From contig DASQSZ010000135.1 of NCBI GenBank assembly GCA_035642125.1, positions 1 through 35,608 of the forward strand: a stretch of 35,608 bases of DNA, given 5' to 3'. This DNA comes from CALAED01 sp937891035 (GTDB lineage: Bacteria; Actinomycetota; Actinomycetes; Streptosporangiales; Streptosporangiaceae). Positions within the stretch are counted from its first letter, which is position 1. Every line of letters begins with the position of its first letter. Positions 14,365-22,931 of this stretch are shown piece by piece. The position numbers and the translations under genes are program-made. The notes below the pieces were generated by a model, which saw only the letters and a program-made list of their open reading frames with translations, searched no databases and was not told where the DNA came from.

Positions 14365-15333
14365 GTGAGTCTCTATCGCGACGAGGGCGTCGTGCTCCGC
14401 ACCCAGAAGCTGGGGGAGGCCGACCGGATCGTCACGATTTTGACCCGGCGAACCGGGCGGATCCGGGCGGCGGCCAAAGGTGTGCGCAAGACGACGTCGC
14501 GATTCGGCGCCCGTCTTGAGCCGTTCACGCACGTCGACGTGCAGCTGTACGAGCGGCGGTCGCTCGATCTGATCACCCAGGCCGAGACACTGCGGCCGTA
14601 CGGCGAGGCGCTCGCCGGCGATTACCCGCGTTACACGGCCGGCACCGCCATGCTCGAGACAGCGGAAAAACTCACCGTCGAGGAAAAAGAGCCGGCGCTG
14701 CGGCAGTTCCTGCTGCTCGTCGGCGGGTTGCGCACCCTGGTCGACGCGTCCCACGATCCGCGGCTGGTGCTCGACGCCTTCCTGCTTCGTTCCCTGTCGG
14801 TGGCGGGGTGGGCGCCGGCCCTGGACGAGTGCGCGCGCTGCGGGACGCGAGGCGCGCTGCGGGCCTTCACCATCCCGGCGGGCGGCGCGGTGTGCGCGAA
14901 CTGCCGCCAGCCGGGCGCGGCCACGCCAACGCGGCAGACACTGGAGCTGATGGTGGCGCTGCTGCGCGGCGACTGGGCGGTTGCCGACGCGAGCGCGCAG
15001 CGCCAGCGGGTAGAGTGCAGCGGCCTGGTCGCCGCCTATCTCCAGTGGCACCTCGAGCATGGGCTCAGGTCGCTCAAGCACGTGGAGCGTGAGGCGCCGA
15101 GCGAGCCGAGCCGCCGGCCGAGGAACGAGCCCGTCGGCGAGGGGTGGGAGCAGCCGAGCGCGACCATGAGCGGGGAGCGTGAGGCGCCGGGCGAGCCGAG
15201 CCGCCGGCCGAGGGACGAGGCCGTCGGCGAGGGGTGGGAGCAGCCGAGCGCGACCATGAGCGGACAGCGCGAGGCGCCGAGCGCCTCCGCGACACCGGAC
15301 GACGAGCGTGAAGGATCGGGGAAGAAGGTTTGA
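14365..15333 (+). CDS. recO: DNA repair protein RecO with a repeat-derived C-terminal tail
   Basis: RecO anneals SSB-coated DNA and loads RecA with RecR in gap repair. Residues 1-80 are the OB fold (MSLYRDEGVVLRTQKLGEADRIVTILT...AAKGVRKTTSRFGARLEPF). The helical C-domain carries a zinc finger with C156/C159 (DECARCG) and C177/C180 (VCANC). The usual RecO end is near residue 240 (LEHGLRSLKHVER). After it come two nearly identical 30-residue repeats (241-270, 271-300) and a partial third, all hydrophilic and probably disordered. GTG 14365 has GGGAGAATG upstream. Its TGA overlaps the TTG start of uppS (TTGA, 15330-15333), a usual recO-uppS coupling. Confidence 0.93.
   Translation: MSLYRDEGVVLRTQKLGEADRIVTILTRRTGRIRAAAKGVRKTTSRFGARLEPFTHVDVQLYERRSLDLITQAETLRPYGEALAGDYPRYTAGTAMLETAEKLTVEEKEPALRQFLLLVGGLRTLVDASHDPRLVLDAFLLRSLSVAGWAPALDECARCGTRGALRAFTIPAGGAVCANCRQPGAATPTRQTLELMVALLRGDWAVADASAQRQRVECSGLVAAYLQWHLEHGLRSLKHVEREAPSEPSRRPRNEPVGEGWEQPSATMSGEREAPGEPSRRPRDEAVGEGWEQPSATMSGQREAPSASATPDDEREGSGKKV
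15085..15264 (+). repeat. 90-bp tandem repeat (two copies plus a partial third) inside the recO 3' end
   Basis: Copy 1 (15085-15174) and copy 2 (15175-15264) differ at only 4 of 90 positions. A partial third begins at 15265 (CAGCGCGAGGCGCCGAGCG). The unit is in frame and encodes a Glu/Arg/Pro/Ser-rich 30-mer (starts EREAPSEPSRRP, ends GWEQPSATMSG). Three of the four changes alter the residue (Ser to Gly, Asn to Asp, Pro to Ala), so the copies are not held by strong protein-level selection. It looks like a recent tandem duplication or a dispersed repeat captured by the gene. Confidence 0.9.
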
Positions 15334-16118
15334 GCAGGGTCGTTCAGCCGCCGCAGCCGCATCCCAGCGGCGCCCAGCCGCCGAAGATTCCGGGGGAGCT
15401 CATCCCGCGGCACGTCGCCATCGTGATGGATGGCAACGGGCGGTGGGCCAAGGAGCGCGGGTTGTCCAGGGTCGAGGGCCACAAGATGGGGGAGTACTCC
15501 CTCTTCGATGTGATCATGGGCGCGATCGAGCTGGGCATCCCTTATCTGTCCGCTTATGCCTTCTCCACGGAGAATTGGCGGCGCTCGCCGGATGAGGTCC
15601 GCTTCCTCATGGGGTTCAACCGGGACGTGATCCGGCGGCGGCGCGACCAGTTGCACTCGATGGGGGTGCGCGTGCGCTGGGCGGGGCGCCGGCCGCGCCT
15701 TTGGCGCAGTGTCATCAGGGAGCTCGAGGACGCCGAGCGGATGACACATGGCAACGACGTGCTGACCTTGCAGTTCTGCGTGAACTACGGAGGACGGGCG
15801 GAGATCGCCGACGCGGCGGCGGCCATCGCCCGCGACGCGGCCGCCGGCCGGCTCGACCCCGACAAGGTCACCGAGAAGGTGTTCGCCCGCTACCTGGACG
15901 AGCCCGGCATACCGGACGTCGATCTGTTCCTGCGTTCCTCGGGAGAGCAGCGCACCTCGAACTTCCTGCTGTGGCAGTCCGCCTACGCCGAGTTGGTCTT
16001 CCTCGACACGCTGTGGCCCGACTTCGACCGGCGCCACCTGTGGCACGCCTGCGAGCTCTACGCGAGCCGGGACCGCCGCTACGGTGGGGCGGTCCCGAAC
16101 CCGGTGCCGCGCGCTTAA
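15330..16118 (+). CDS. uppS: Isoprenyl (undecaprenyl/decaprenyl) diphosphate synthase, cis-type
   Basis: A cis-prenyltransferase that makes the C50-C55 polyprenyl diphosphate carrier for peptidoglycan and wall glycan synthesis. The 262-residue product has HVAIVMDGNGRWAKERG (residues 28-44, catalytic Asp34), a GHKMGEYSLFDV block, YLSAYAFSTENWRRSPDEV, and the C-terminal substrate motif LFLRSSGEQRTSNFLLWQSAYAEL. TTG 15330 overlaps the recO stop and is preceded by GAAGAAGG; the next ATG would remove the catalytic region, so TTG is required. The gene is often called uppS; the exact chain length made (C50 or C55) cannot be read from sequence. Confidence 0.94.
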   Translation: MSRVVQPPQPHPSGAQPPKIPGELIPRHVAIVMDGNGRWAKERGLSRVEGHKMGEYSLFDVIMGAIELGIPYLSAYAFSTENWRRSPDEVRFLMGFNRDVIRRRRDQLHSMGVRVRWAGRRPRLWRSVIRELEDAERMTHGNDVLTLQFCVNYGGRAEIADAAAAIARDAAAGRLDPDKVTEKVFARYLDEPGIPDVDLFLRSSGEQRTSNFLLWQSAYAELVFLDTLWPDFDRRHLWHACELYASRDRRYGGAVPNPVPRA

Positions 16119-16166
16119 GGCCCGGTGCCGCGCACCTGGCCGGTCGACTCGGGCTCCGAGAGCTTA

Positions 16167-16222
16167 GCGGCTTGCGGTTTGCGGTTTGCGGTTTGTGGCT
16201 TGCGGTTTGGAGTTTGGGGCTT
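16167..16222. repeat. Eight tandem heptamers (GCGGTTT)n between convergent uppS and zur
   Basis: Eight 7-bp units run without a gap: GCGGCTT, GCGGTTT three times, GTGGCTT, GCGGTTT, GGAGTTT, GGGGCTT. The array fills most of the 109-bp space between the stops of uppS and zur and ends 5 bp from the zur stop. It is T-rich on the plus strand. No dyad symmetry is evident, so it is not a simple hairpin terminator. Confidence 0.88.
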
Positions 16223-16227
16223 AGATC

Positions 16228-16602
16228 TCAGCCGGCGCAGCCGGTGCAGGTGCCGAAGATCTCGATGGTGTGGGTCACCTCGGCGAAGCCGTGCTCGGCC
16301 CCCACCGCCTCGGCCCACCGCTCGACGGCGGGCCCGGCCACCTCGACCGTACGGCCGCAGGACCGGCAGACCAGATGGTGGTGATGCTCGCCGGTGCGGC
16401 AGGCGCGGTAGACCGACTCGCCCTCGTCGGTGCGCAACACGTCAACCTCGCCGGACTGGCTGAGCGCCTGGAGGGCTCGATAGACGGTGGTCAGGCCGAT
16501 CCGCGTGCCGTCCGCCCGCAACGTGGCGTAGATGTCCTGCGCGCTCCGGAAGCCGTCGCTGGCCGCCAGCGCGCCGCGTACCGTGTCCCTGCGTCCCGTC
16601 AT
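16228..16602 (-). CDS. zur: Zinc uptake regulator Zur (Fur family)
   Basis: A 124-residue Fur-family repressor. The N-terminal winged helix includes SAQDIYATLRADGTRIGLTTVYRALQALSQSGEVDVL. The dimerisation and metal domain has HHHHLVCRSCG (His73-76, C79/C82) and the C-terminal pair C119/C122 (GTCTGC) for the structural zinc. Zur represses zinc import genes when zinc is plentiful. Its ATG overlaps the TGA of znuB (ATGA, 16599-16602), making it the last gene of znuA-znuC-znuB-zur. A Zur box lies over the promoter of that operon, so it probably regulates itself. Confidence 0.92.
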   Translation of the reverse strand: MTGRRDTVRGALAASDGFRSAQDIYATLRADGTRIGLTTVYRALQALSQSGEVDVLRTDEGESVYRACRTGEHHHHLVCRSCGRTVEVAGPAVERWAEAVGAEHGFAEVTHTIEIFGTCTGCAG

Positions 16603-17549
16603 CGAGAGGCCACCTCCGCATCCGAACGTGCCGATGCCGGTGCCGGAGTCGTTGACTCATGCCGCGGGCGCCGCGGGCGCCGCGCGCCGCGTCCGGCCGC
16701 CGCCCGCGCCCGGTCGAGCATCCCGGGCCTGGGACGTACGCCGAGGAGCCGGATCAGCCAGCGCCCGGCGACGGCCACGATGAACAGGGCGAGTGCGATC
16801 AAGACGATCGCCGGACCGGGCGACAGGTCGCGCTGGTAACCCGCGTACAGGCCGCCCACCGCCGACAGCACGCCGAATACCATGGCCACCCCGACAGTCG
16901 CCCTGAAACCACGGGTGAGCTGTTGGGCCGCCGCCACCGGCACCACCATCAGCGCGCTCACCAGCAGCAATCCGACCACCCGCATGGCGACGACCACGGT
17001 GAGCGCGGCCGTGACGGCGAGCAGCAGGCTGAGGAAGCGCACCGGCAGGCCACTGGCCCGCGCCACCTCCTCGTCCTGGCACAGCAGGAACAGCTCCCTG
17101 CCGAAGATCGCGATCACCGCGACCACGGCGACGGCCAGCCCCGCCACGACGTACAGGTCCCGGCTGGACACACTGCTGATCGAGCCGAACAGGTACGACA
17201 GCAGGCTGCCGGTGTCGCCGCCGGGCGCGAGGTTGGTGAGCAGTACACCGCCCGCGATGCCCCCGTAGAACAGCAGCGCCAGCGCGACGTCGCCGCCGGT
17301 ACGGCCGCGCGAGCGCAGCAGCTCGATCGCGATCGCGCCGAAGACGGACACGATCACCGCGGTGAGGATGGGGGAGGTGCTGGTCAACAGGCCGAAAGCA
17401 ACCCCGGTGAGCGCCACGTGCCCGATGCCGTCGCCCAGCAGCGCGAGCCGGCGCTGCACGATGAACGTGCCGACGGCGGGGGCCGCGAGGCCCATGAGCA
17501 CGGCGGCCAACAGGGCCCGGCGCATGAAGTCGAAGGTCAGGATGCTCAT
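16599..17549 (-). CDS. znuB: Zinc ABC transporter permease (ZnuB-like)
   Basis: A 316-residue permease of the ABC-3 family (metal uptake). It begins MSILTFDFMRRALLAAVLMGLAAPAVGTFIVQRRLALLGDGIGHVALTGVA, including the family motif G-x-x-x-x-R-R-L-A-L-x-G-D-x-x-x-H-x. About eight hydrophobic segments follow between residues 10 and 265. The last 50 residues are a basic Arg/Ala/Pro-rich cytoplasmic tail. It is coupled at both ends: its ATG overlaps the znuC stop (17546-17549) and its TGA overlaps the zur ATG. Zn rather than Mn specificity is inferred from zur in the same operon and the Zur box. Confidence 0.92.
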   Translation of the reverse strand: MSILTFDFMRRALLAAVLMGLAAPAVGTFIVQRRLALLGDGIGHVALTGVAFGLLTSTSPILTAVIVSVFGAIAIELLRSRGRTGGDVALALLFYGGIAGGVLLTNLAPGGDTGSLLSYLFGSISSVSSRDLYVVAGLAVAVVAVIAIFGRELFLLCQDEEVARASGLPVRFLSLLLAVTAALTVVVAMRVVGLLLVSALMVVPVAAAQQLTRGFRATVGVAMVFGVLSAVGGLYAGYQRDLSPGPAIVLIALALFIVAVAGRWLIRLLGVRPRPGMLDRARAAAGRGARRPRRPRHESTTPAPASARSDAEVASR

Positions 17550-18331
17550 GTCCGGTCCCAGGTGCCGAGCGGGCCGCCGTCGGGGACGGCCGGGCCGTGC
17601 GGGTGGACGTGGTCGTGACCGGGCAGCGCGTGTTCGCCGACCGGCTTCGGCGGCGCGCCGTCGTGCGCGACGCGGCCGTCGTCGAGCACGATGCAGCGAG
17701 TGATCAGCGGTTCCAGCGTGCCCAGCTCGTGGGCCACCAGCACGACCGTTCGACCTTGGCCGATCAGCGCGCGCAACGTGCCGGCGAGCGCCGCTTGACT
17801 GGCCGCGTCGACCCCGGAGGTGGGCTCGTCCATCACGAAGGCGTCGGGTTCGCCGGCCAGCGCCCGGGCGATCAGCACCCGCTGGTGCTCGCCGCCGGAC
17901 AGCTGGTGCGCCGAGTGGTGACCGTGACCGGCGAGGCCGACGGCGGCAAGCGCCCGGTCGACGGCGGCGCGATCGGCTCGCGACGCCGGCCGCAGCCTGG
18001 ATTGCCGGGCCACCCGGCCCGAAGACACGATCTCCCGCACGGTCGCCGGCACGCCGCCGCCCACGGTCAGGCGCTGCGGCACGTACCCGATGCGCCGCCA
18101 GTCGCGGAACCGCGCGGCGGGGACACCGTAAATCTCCGTGCGCCCGCCGGACAGCGGGATCAGCCCGAGCAACGCGCGGACCAGTGTGGACTTGCCCGAG
18201 CCGTTGGCGCCGAGCACGGCGAGCACCTCGCCGGCGGGCACCCGCAGGTCCACGCCGCGCAGCACGAGACGGCCGTCCAGGCGTGCCTCGCCGCCCGTCA
18301 TGGCGAACACGGGGGGCTTGCGCGGCGTCAT
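17546..18331 (-). CDS. znuC: Zinc ABC transporter ATP-binding protein (ZnuC-like)
   Basis: A 261-residue ABC ATPase that drives zinc import. Walker A is GANGSGKS (41-48), the Q-loop lies in GYVPQR, the signature is LSGGE (144-148), Walker B is FVMDEP (165-170) and the switch His is H201 (LVAHEL). The C-terminus is histidine-rich (HALPGHDHVHPHGP, about 234-247), as often seen in zinc transport proteins. Its ATG overlaps the znuA stop (18328-18331) and its stop overlaps the znuB start, so the four genes are translated in a coupled chain. Confidence 0.94.
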   Translation of the reverse strand: MTPRKPPVFAMTGGEARLDGRLVLRGVDLRVPAGEVLAVLGANGSGKSTLVRALLGLIPLSGGRTEIYGVPAARFRDWRRIGYVPQRLTVGGGVPATVREIVSSGRVARQSRLRPASRADRAAVDRALAAVGLAGHGHHSAHQLSGGEHQRVLIARALAGEPDAFVMDEPTSGVDAASQAALAGTLRALIGQGRTVVLVAHELGTLEPLITRCIVLDDGRVAHDGAPPKPVGEHALPGHDHVHPHGPAVPDGGPLGTWDRT

Positions 18332-19371
18332 GAACACCCCAGTGCGGTGCGCAGGGTGCGGAGGTTCTGCCGCATGATCGACAGGTAGTCGCCCTTCGAA
18401 CCGGCCGGCAGCCCCTCGACTGGGTCGAGCGTCGCGGTGCGCACTCCGGCCTCGCGCGCCAGGGTCTGGGCCACCTTCGGGCTGACGAGGGTCTCGGAGA
18501 ACACCGTCGTCGCCCCGGTGCGGTGGATCTCGCGGGTGAGCGCGGCCAGCCGCGCCGGCGAGGGCTCGGACTGCGGGTCGATCCCGGCGACGCTGACCTG
18601 GGTGAGCCCATAGCGGTCGGCGAGATAGGCGAACGCCGCGTGGCCGGTCACCATGACCTGCCGCTCGCAGGCGCGCAGACCCGCGGCGAACGCGCGGTCC
18701 AGCGCGTGGAGGTCGGCGCCGAGAACACGCGCGTTGGCCTGGTAGGTGGCGGCGCGGCCGGCGTCGTTCGCGGCGAGCCGGTCGGCGACCGTCGTGGCCA
18801 CTGTGGCCAGCCTTTTCGGGTCCAGCCACACATGCGGATCGCGCTCGCCGCCCGCGTCGCTTCCGGTGTCGCTGTCGTCACCCGCGACCGTGCTGGTTTC
18901 GCCGGTCTCTTCGGCGTGGCCGGTGTCGCCGGTGGCGGGGAGCGTGCGCACCAGCGAGGCGGCGTCGATGGCCTTGTCCTTGGCGTGCTGGTCGATGGCC
19001 TGGTCGACGGCCGGCTGCAGGCCCTTGATATAGACGATCAGATCGGCGCGCGCGACCTCGACTATCTGACGTGGGGTGAGCTCGAGATCGTGGGGCTCGG
19101 CGCCCGGCTTGGTCAGCGTCGTCACCGACGTCGTCGAGCCGGCCACGCGCTGCGCCACCCAGCTCATCGGATAGAGCGAGCCGATGACGGCGACCTCGTC
19201 AGTGCCGGGCCGGGTGGCGCCTGCCCCGGTGTCGCCCCCGCAGGCGGTGGCCCCGAACAGCGTGACGGCCATGCCGACCGCGCAGACCGCCCGGGCCACG
19301 TGGGCCGCGCGGACGGTGTGGGCACGTCCTCGTCGCGTACCCGCCGAACCAATGGAGCCAATCGTCAGCAC
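18328..19371 (-). CDS. znuA: Zinc ABC transporter substrate-binding lipoprotein (ZnuA/AdcA-like)
   Basis: A 347-residue metal-binding lipoprotein (TroA/ZnuA family). A long signal peptide (residues 1-43; hydrophobic VARAVCAVGMAVTLFGATA) ends at lipobox Cys44 (GATAC). Zinc ligands expected of the family are visible: EPHD (His94), DPHVWLDP (His180) and GHAAF. A central loop (about 148-178) is acidic (EETGETSTVAGDDSDTGSD) with a single His, instead of the usual His-rich loop. GTG 19371 lies about 7 bp after the -10 CATACT, so the mRNA is probably leaderless. It heads the operon znuA-znuC-znuB-zur. Confidence 0.93.
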   Translation of the reverse strand: MLTIGSIGSAGTRRGRAHTVRAAHVARAVCAVGMAVTLFGATACGGDTGAGATRPGTDEVAVIGSLYPMSWVAQRVAGSTTSVTTLTKPGAEPHDLELTPRQIVEVARADLIVYIKGLQPAVDQAIDQHAKDKAIDAASLVRTLPATGDTGHAEETGETSTVAGDDSDTGSDAGGERDPHVWLDPKRLATVATTVADRLAANDAGRAATYQANARVLGADLHALDRAFAAGLRACERQVMVTGHAAFAYLADRYGLTQVSVAGIDPQSEPSPARLAALTREIHRTGATTVFSETLVSPKVAQTLAREAGVRTATLDPVEGLPAGSKGDYLSIMRQNLRTLRTALGCS

Positions 19372-19377
19372 GGCTCA

Positions 19378-19407
19378 AGTATGGATGAATATGAAAACGA
19401 TTGTCAA
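19378..19407 (-). promoter_or_regulatory. znuA promoter with overlapping Zur box
   Basis: On the minus strand, TTGACA (19407-19402), an 18-bp spacer and CATACT (19383-19378) form a good sigma-70-type promoter. TGAAAAC-G-ATTGTCA at 19392-19406 (plus strand) matches the 7-1-7 actinobacterial Zur box (TGAAAATGATTTTCA) and covers most of the -35 and part of the spacer. Zinc-loaded Zur bound here would block RNA polymerase. The expected start of transcription falls on the znuA GTG. Confidence 0.85.
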
Positions 19408-19409
19408 AA

Positions 19410-19709
19410 TCACCCAAACGCGTGTCCGGCGGCAAGCAGGATAAGAACGACAACAGCCCCAAGGCGCAACAGCCGTCCCGGCAGCGGCGTGGACGGCCAC
19501 GACAGGTAGGCCAGCCAGCCGAGCAGCGCCGCCAGCATGAGCATGGCCGTGGCCCCCACCCAGCCGGTCCCGAGCATTCCGGCGAGCAGCAAAGCGATCA
19601 GGGTCAGCGGCAGCACCCAGCGCGGCAACTGGTGCAAGAAGACGAGCGGCGTCGCGCTCCATCGCTCCACCGTCCGCCGCAGGCCGCCCGCCGCGGGGGA
19701 GCTCGTCAC
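19410..19709 (-). CDS. Small membrane protein, DUF6703-like
   Basis: A 99-residue protein with a short basic N-terminus (VTSSPAAGGLRRTVERWSATPLVFLHQLPRW). Three hydrophobic segments follow (about 31-46, 49-68 and 82-97), with a SWPSTPLPGRLLRLG loop before the last. It resembles the actinobacterial DUF6703 proteins; the function is unknown. GTG 19709 is supported by GGAGGTGA 4 bp upstream; a longer form from ATG further upstream would bypass this site. Its TGA lies 2 bp from the -35 of znuA, so it may read into the zinc operon unless terminated. Confidence 0.75.
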   Translation of the reverse strand: MTSSPAAGGLRRTVERWSATPLVFLHQLPRWVLPLTLIALLLAGMLGTGWVGATAMLMLAALLGWLAYLSWPSTPLPGRLLRLGAVVVLILLAAGHAFG

Positions 19710-19781
19710 GTCGTCACCTCCATGGGCCATCGGCACGGGTTGCCGGCCACAGTACGCGGTCGCCGATGCCAGGATGGCCTC

Positions 19782-20066
19782 GTGATCGCGATTACCCGCT
19801 ACCGCGTGCCACCGGAGCAGGCCGAGTCCTTCACCGTACGGGCCCGCGCGGTCCTCGACGCGCTGGCCGCGGCCCCCGGCCACCGTTCCGGGCGGCTCGG
19901 GCGCGCCGCGGACGATCCGGACCTGTGGGCGTTGATCACGGAGTGGGAGGGGGCGGGGTATTATCGGCGGGCGCTCGGGGGCTACGACGTGCGCACGATG
20001 CTGATCCCGCTGTCGGCGCTGGCCCTCGACGAGCCGGGCGCGTACGAGATCGTCCCTCTCCCGTAG
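19782..20066 (+). CDS. Antibiotic biosynthesis monooxygenase (ABM)-domain protein
   Basis: A 94-residue single-domain dimeric alpha-beta barrel protein of the ABM type. The pattern is VIAITRYRVPPEQAESFTVRARAVLDALAAAPGHRSGRLGRAADDPDLWALITEWEGAGYYRRALGGYDVR, with the typical strand-helix-strand order and a W-x-x-x-x-Y/F helix. Members act as small oxygenases, haem-binding proteins or structural dimers; no active site can be assigned. GTG 19782 follows AGGATG. It is transcribed divergently from the DUF6703 gene, 72 bp away. Confidence 0.78.
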   Translation: MIAITRYRVPPEQAESFTVRARAVLDALAAAPGHRSGRLGRAADDPDLWALITEWEGAGYYRRALGGYDVRTMLIPLSALALDEPGAYEIVPLP

Positions 20067-20601
20067 CGCCCCGGCGCGGTCAACCAGGGTCAACGAGGGC
20101 CAACGCAGCGCATCACGGGGTGAAAGATCCCACCGGATGCCGCTTTGGCGGGCCAGTTCGCCGCGGCGCCCCGCTCACCATGGGCGCCGGGGTGAACGCG
20201 ATGCGGCGTACCAGACCTCCTCCCAGACCTCCCCGACTCGTGGTGGAGCCGGCGCATCAAGCGGTTTCGCGGTCCGCATCGGGAGCAGCACGGCGGCTAC
20301 GTGATCAACATCGACAGCGATGTGGTCGACGGCGGGGTCTACTGACCGCCGCGGCGAATGCCTGGTCGGAGGGGGTCGCGGATCGCGGCCGGGACGCAGG
20401 GTGACGAGACGGCTCCGCCGGGTTTGGTGACCTGTGTGATGTGGTCGTACCCTAAGCTGGATTTCGTCTCGGCGCGCGCGTTGATCGCACGCGGACGTGC
20501 GCGGCGCCGCCGGGCGGGACTCAACGGGGATCATTCGCGTCCATGTCACCCTGGGCGTACGAACCCGGAACCGCCGACCGCAGCCGGATGGAGTATCGAC
20601 C
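20067..20601 (+). other. 535-bp region without an intact gene; glyS leader and a possible C-terminal gene remnant
   Basis: The left part (20196-20345, plus) has a stop-free frame of 49 codons without a start. It ends ...HGGYVINIDSDVVDGGVY before a TGA and also contains PDSWWSRRIKRF. It reads like the C-terminus of a real protein but I do not recognise the family. The right part holds a promoter-like pair (20424-20453) and a roughly 140-nt glyS leader. No T-box or other known riboswitch was recognised there. Longer frames on the minus strand lack ribosome binding sites and look like GC shadows. Confidence 0.4.
20424..20453 (+). promoter_or_regulatory. Putative glyS promoter
   Basis: TTGGTG (20424-20429), an 18-bp spacer and TACCCT (20448-20453) resemble an actinobacterial sigma-70 promoter (TTGNNN, TANNNT). 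Transcription would start near 20460, leaving about 140 nt before the glyS ATG. Confidence 0.5.
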
Positions 20602-22002
<1,401 letters not shown>

Positions 22003-22860
22003 CTACTCGAAGAACGCGATGATGCGGACCTCGATGCTGTGCCGCGGCACCGTCGCCTCGGCCGTCGTGTCGCGGAACGCGCTGTGCGGCGCCCGCCACG
22101 CCACCGAATGATCGCTGTCGTTCAGCTTGAGCAGGAGGATCTCGTCGCGGGTCATGCCGGGGAAGTACCACCACCGGTGGCCGGCGCGATGCAGGAACTC
22201 CGAGCCGCTGGCCCCCGGCGTCGTCGCGGGCATCTCGGCATACAGGTCGTCGGGGATCTCGTCGACCAGGTACATCCGGTTGTCCAGGCCCTCGTCATCG
22301 CCGACGCTGCGGTAGTCGCAGAGGGCCAGCGGCCAGTCCTGCGGCGGCGGGCTGAACACGCGCCACAGGCTGGTGATGAGCGCCCGCCGGAAGCCTGGGG
22401 CGCCGGGAAAGCGGCTCTGGTACGCGCCCGCCGCCCGCTCCCTGGCGCCCACGACGGAAAAGTCGCTATGCACGTTGGCCGCCTGCGGCTGCGAGGCGTT
22501 CTCGCTCGGGGCCGTCGAGCGGCGCAACAGCCAGCCCAGCGTCGCCACCTGCGTCGCCCCGGTGTAAGCCTTGACGAACTCGGCGACCTCGGCCATGTAG
22601 ACCCGCTCGACCTCCGCCCGATCGGTGAAGTCCGTCACCGCCGTCGGATGGCCGATGAGCGCGAAACCGTTGCGGTCCAGGCTGAAGCTGTCGGCGATCG
22701 GCCGGCCGTTGTGGATCGGCATCACATAGGAGCGATAGCTGCCGGTGTTGACGCTGACGCCCGGCGCGGTGAAGCGGCGCAGGATCGTGGATTCGGGCGC
22801 CAGGTAGTTGAGCGTACCCTCGACGGTCTGGACGTCAGTCGTGTCGGTGACCGCGGCCAT
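22003..22860 (-). CDS. CmcJ/NvfI family oxidoreductase (Fe(II)/2-oxoglutarate-type)
   Basis: A 285-residue protein resembling the CmcJ (cephamycin 7-alpha-methoxylation P8), AsaB and NvfI family. Family features are NVHSDFSVVGARE (HxD pair His131/Asp133), LALCDYRSV, WWYFPGMTRDEILLLKLNDSD, APHSAFRD (His259) and a PRHSIEVRIIAFF end. His131, Asp133 and His259 would make the facial triad for iron. ATG 22860 follows AGGAG. No other secondary-metabolism gene is nearby, so it is an orphan tailoring-type enzyme and its substrate is unknown. The stop touches the glyS stop. Confidence 0.78.
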   Translation of the reverse strand: MAAVTDTTDVQTVEGTLNYLAPESTILRRFTAPGVSVNTGSYRSYVMPIHNGRPIADSFSLDRNGFALIGHPTAVTDFTDRAEVERVYMAEVAEFVKAYTGATQVATLGWLLRRSTAPSENASQPQAANVHSDFSVVGARERAAGAYQSRFPGAPGFRRALITSLWRVFSPPPQDWPLALCDYRSVGDDEGLDNRMYLVDEIPDDLYAEMPATTPGASGSEFLHRAGHRWWYFPGMTRDEILLLKLNDSDHSVAWRAPHSAFRDTTAEATVPRHSIEVRIIAFFE

Positions 22861-22931
22861 CGCTACGTCTCCTGCTCGGGATCTACGAGACACCCTAAGC
22901 CGCCAAGCCCCGGAGTCCAGCAGGAGAATCA

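Noticed and set aside
16167..16222. Heptamer array considered as a CRISPR or telomere-like element
   Set aside because: Units are 7 bp with no spacers, no cas genes are present, and the array is short and internal.
17550..18611. Extended frame joining znuB to upstream sequence (670 codons in total)
   Set aside because: The extra N-terminal part is an Arg/Pro-rich shadow of znuC; the family start MSILTFDF with ATGA overlap defines znuB.
20454..20601. T-box or riboswitch in the glyS leader
   Set aside because: No AGGGUGG-type T-box sequence, specifier loop or conserved terminator/antiterminator was found.
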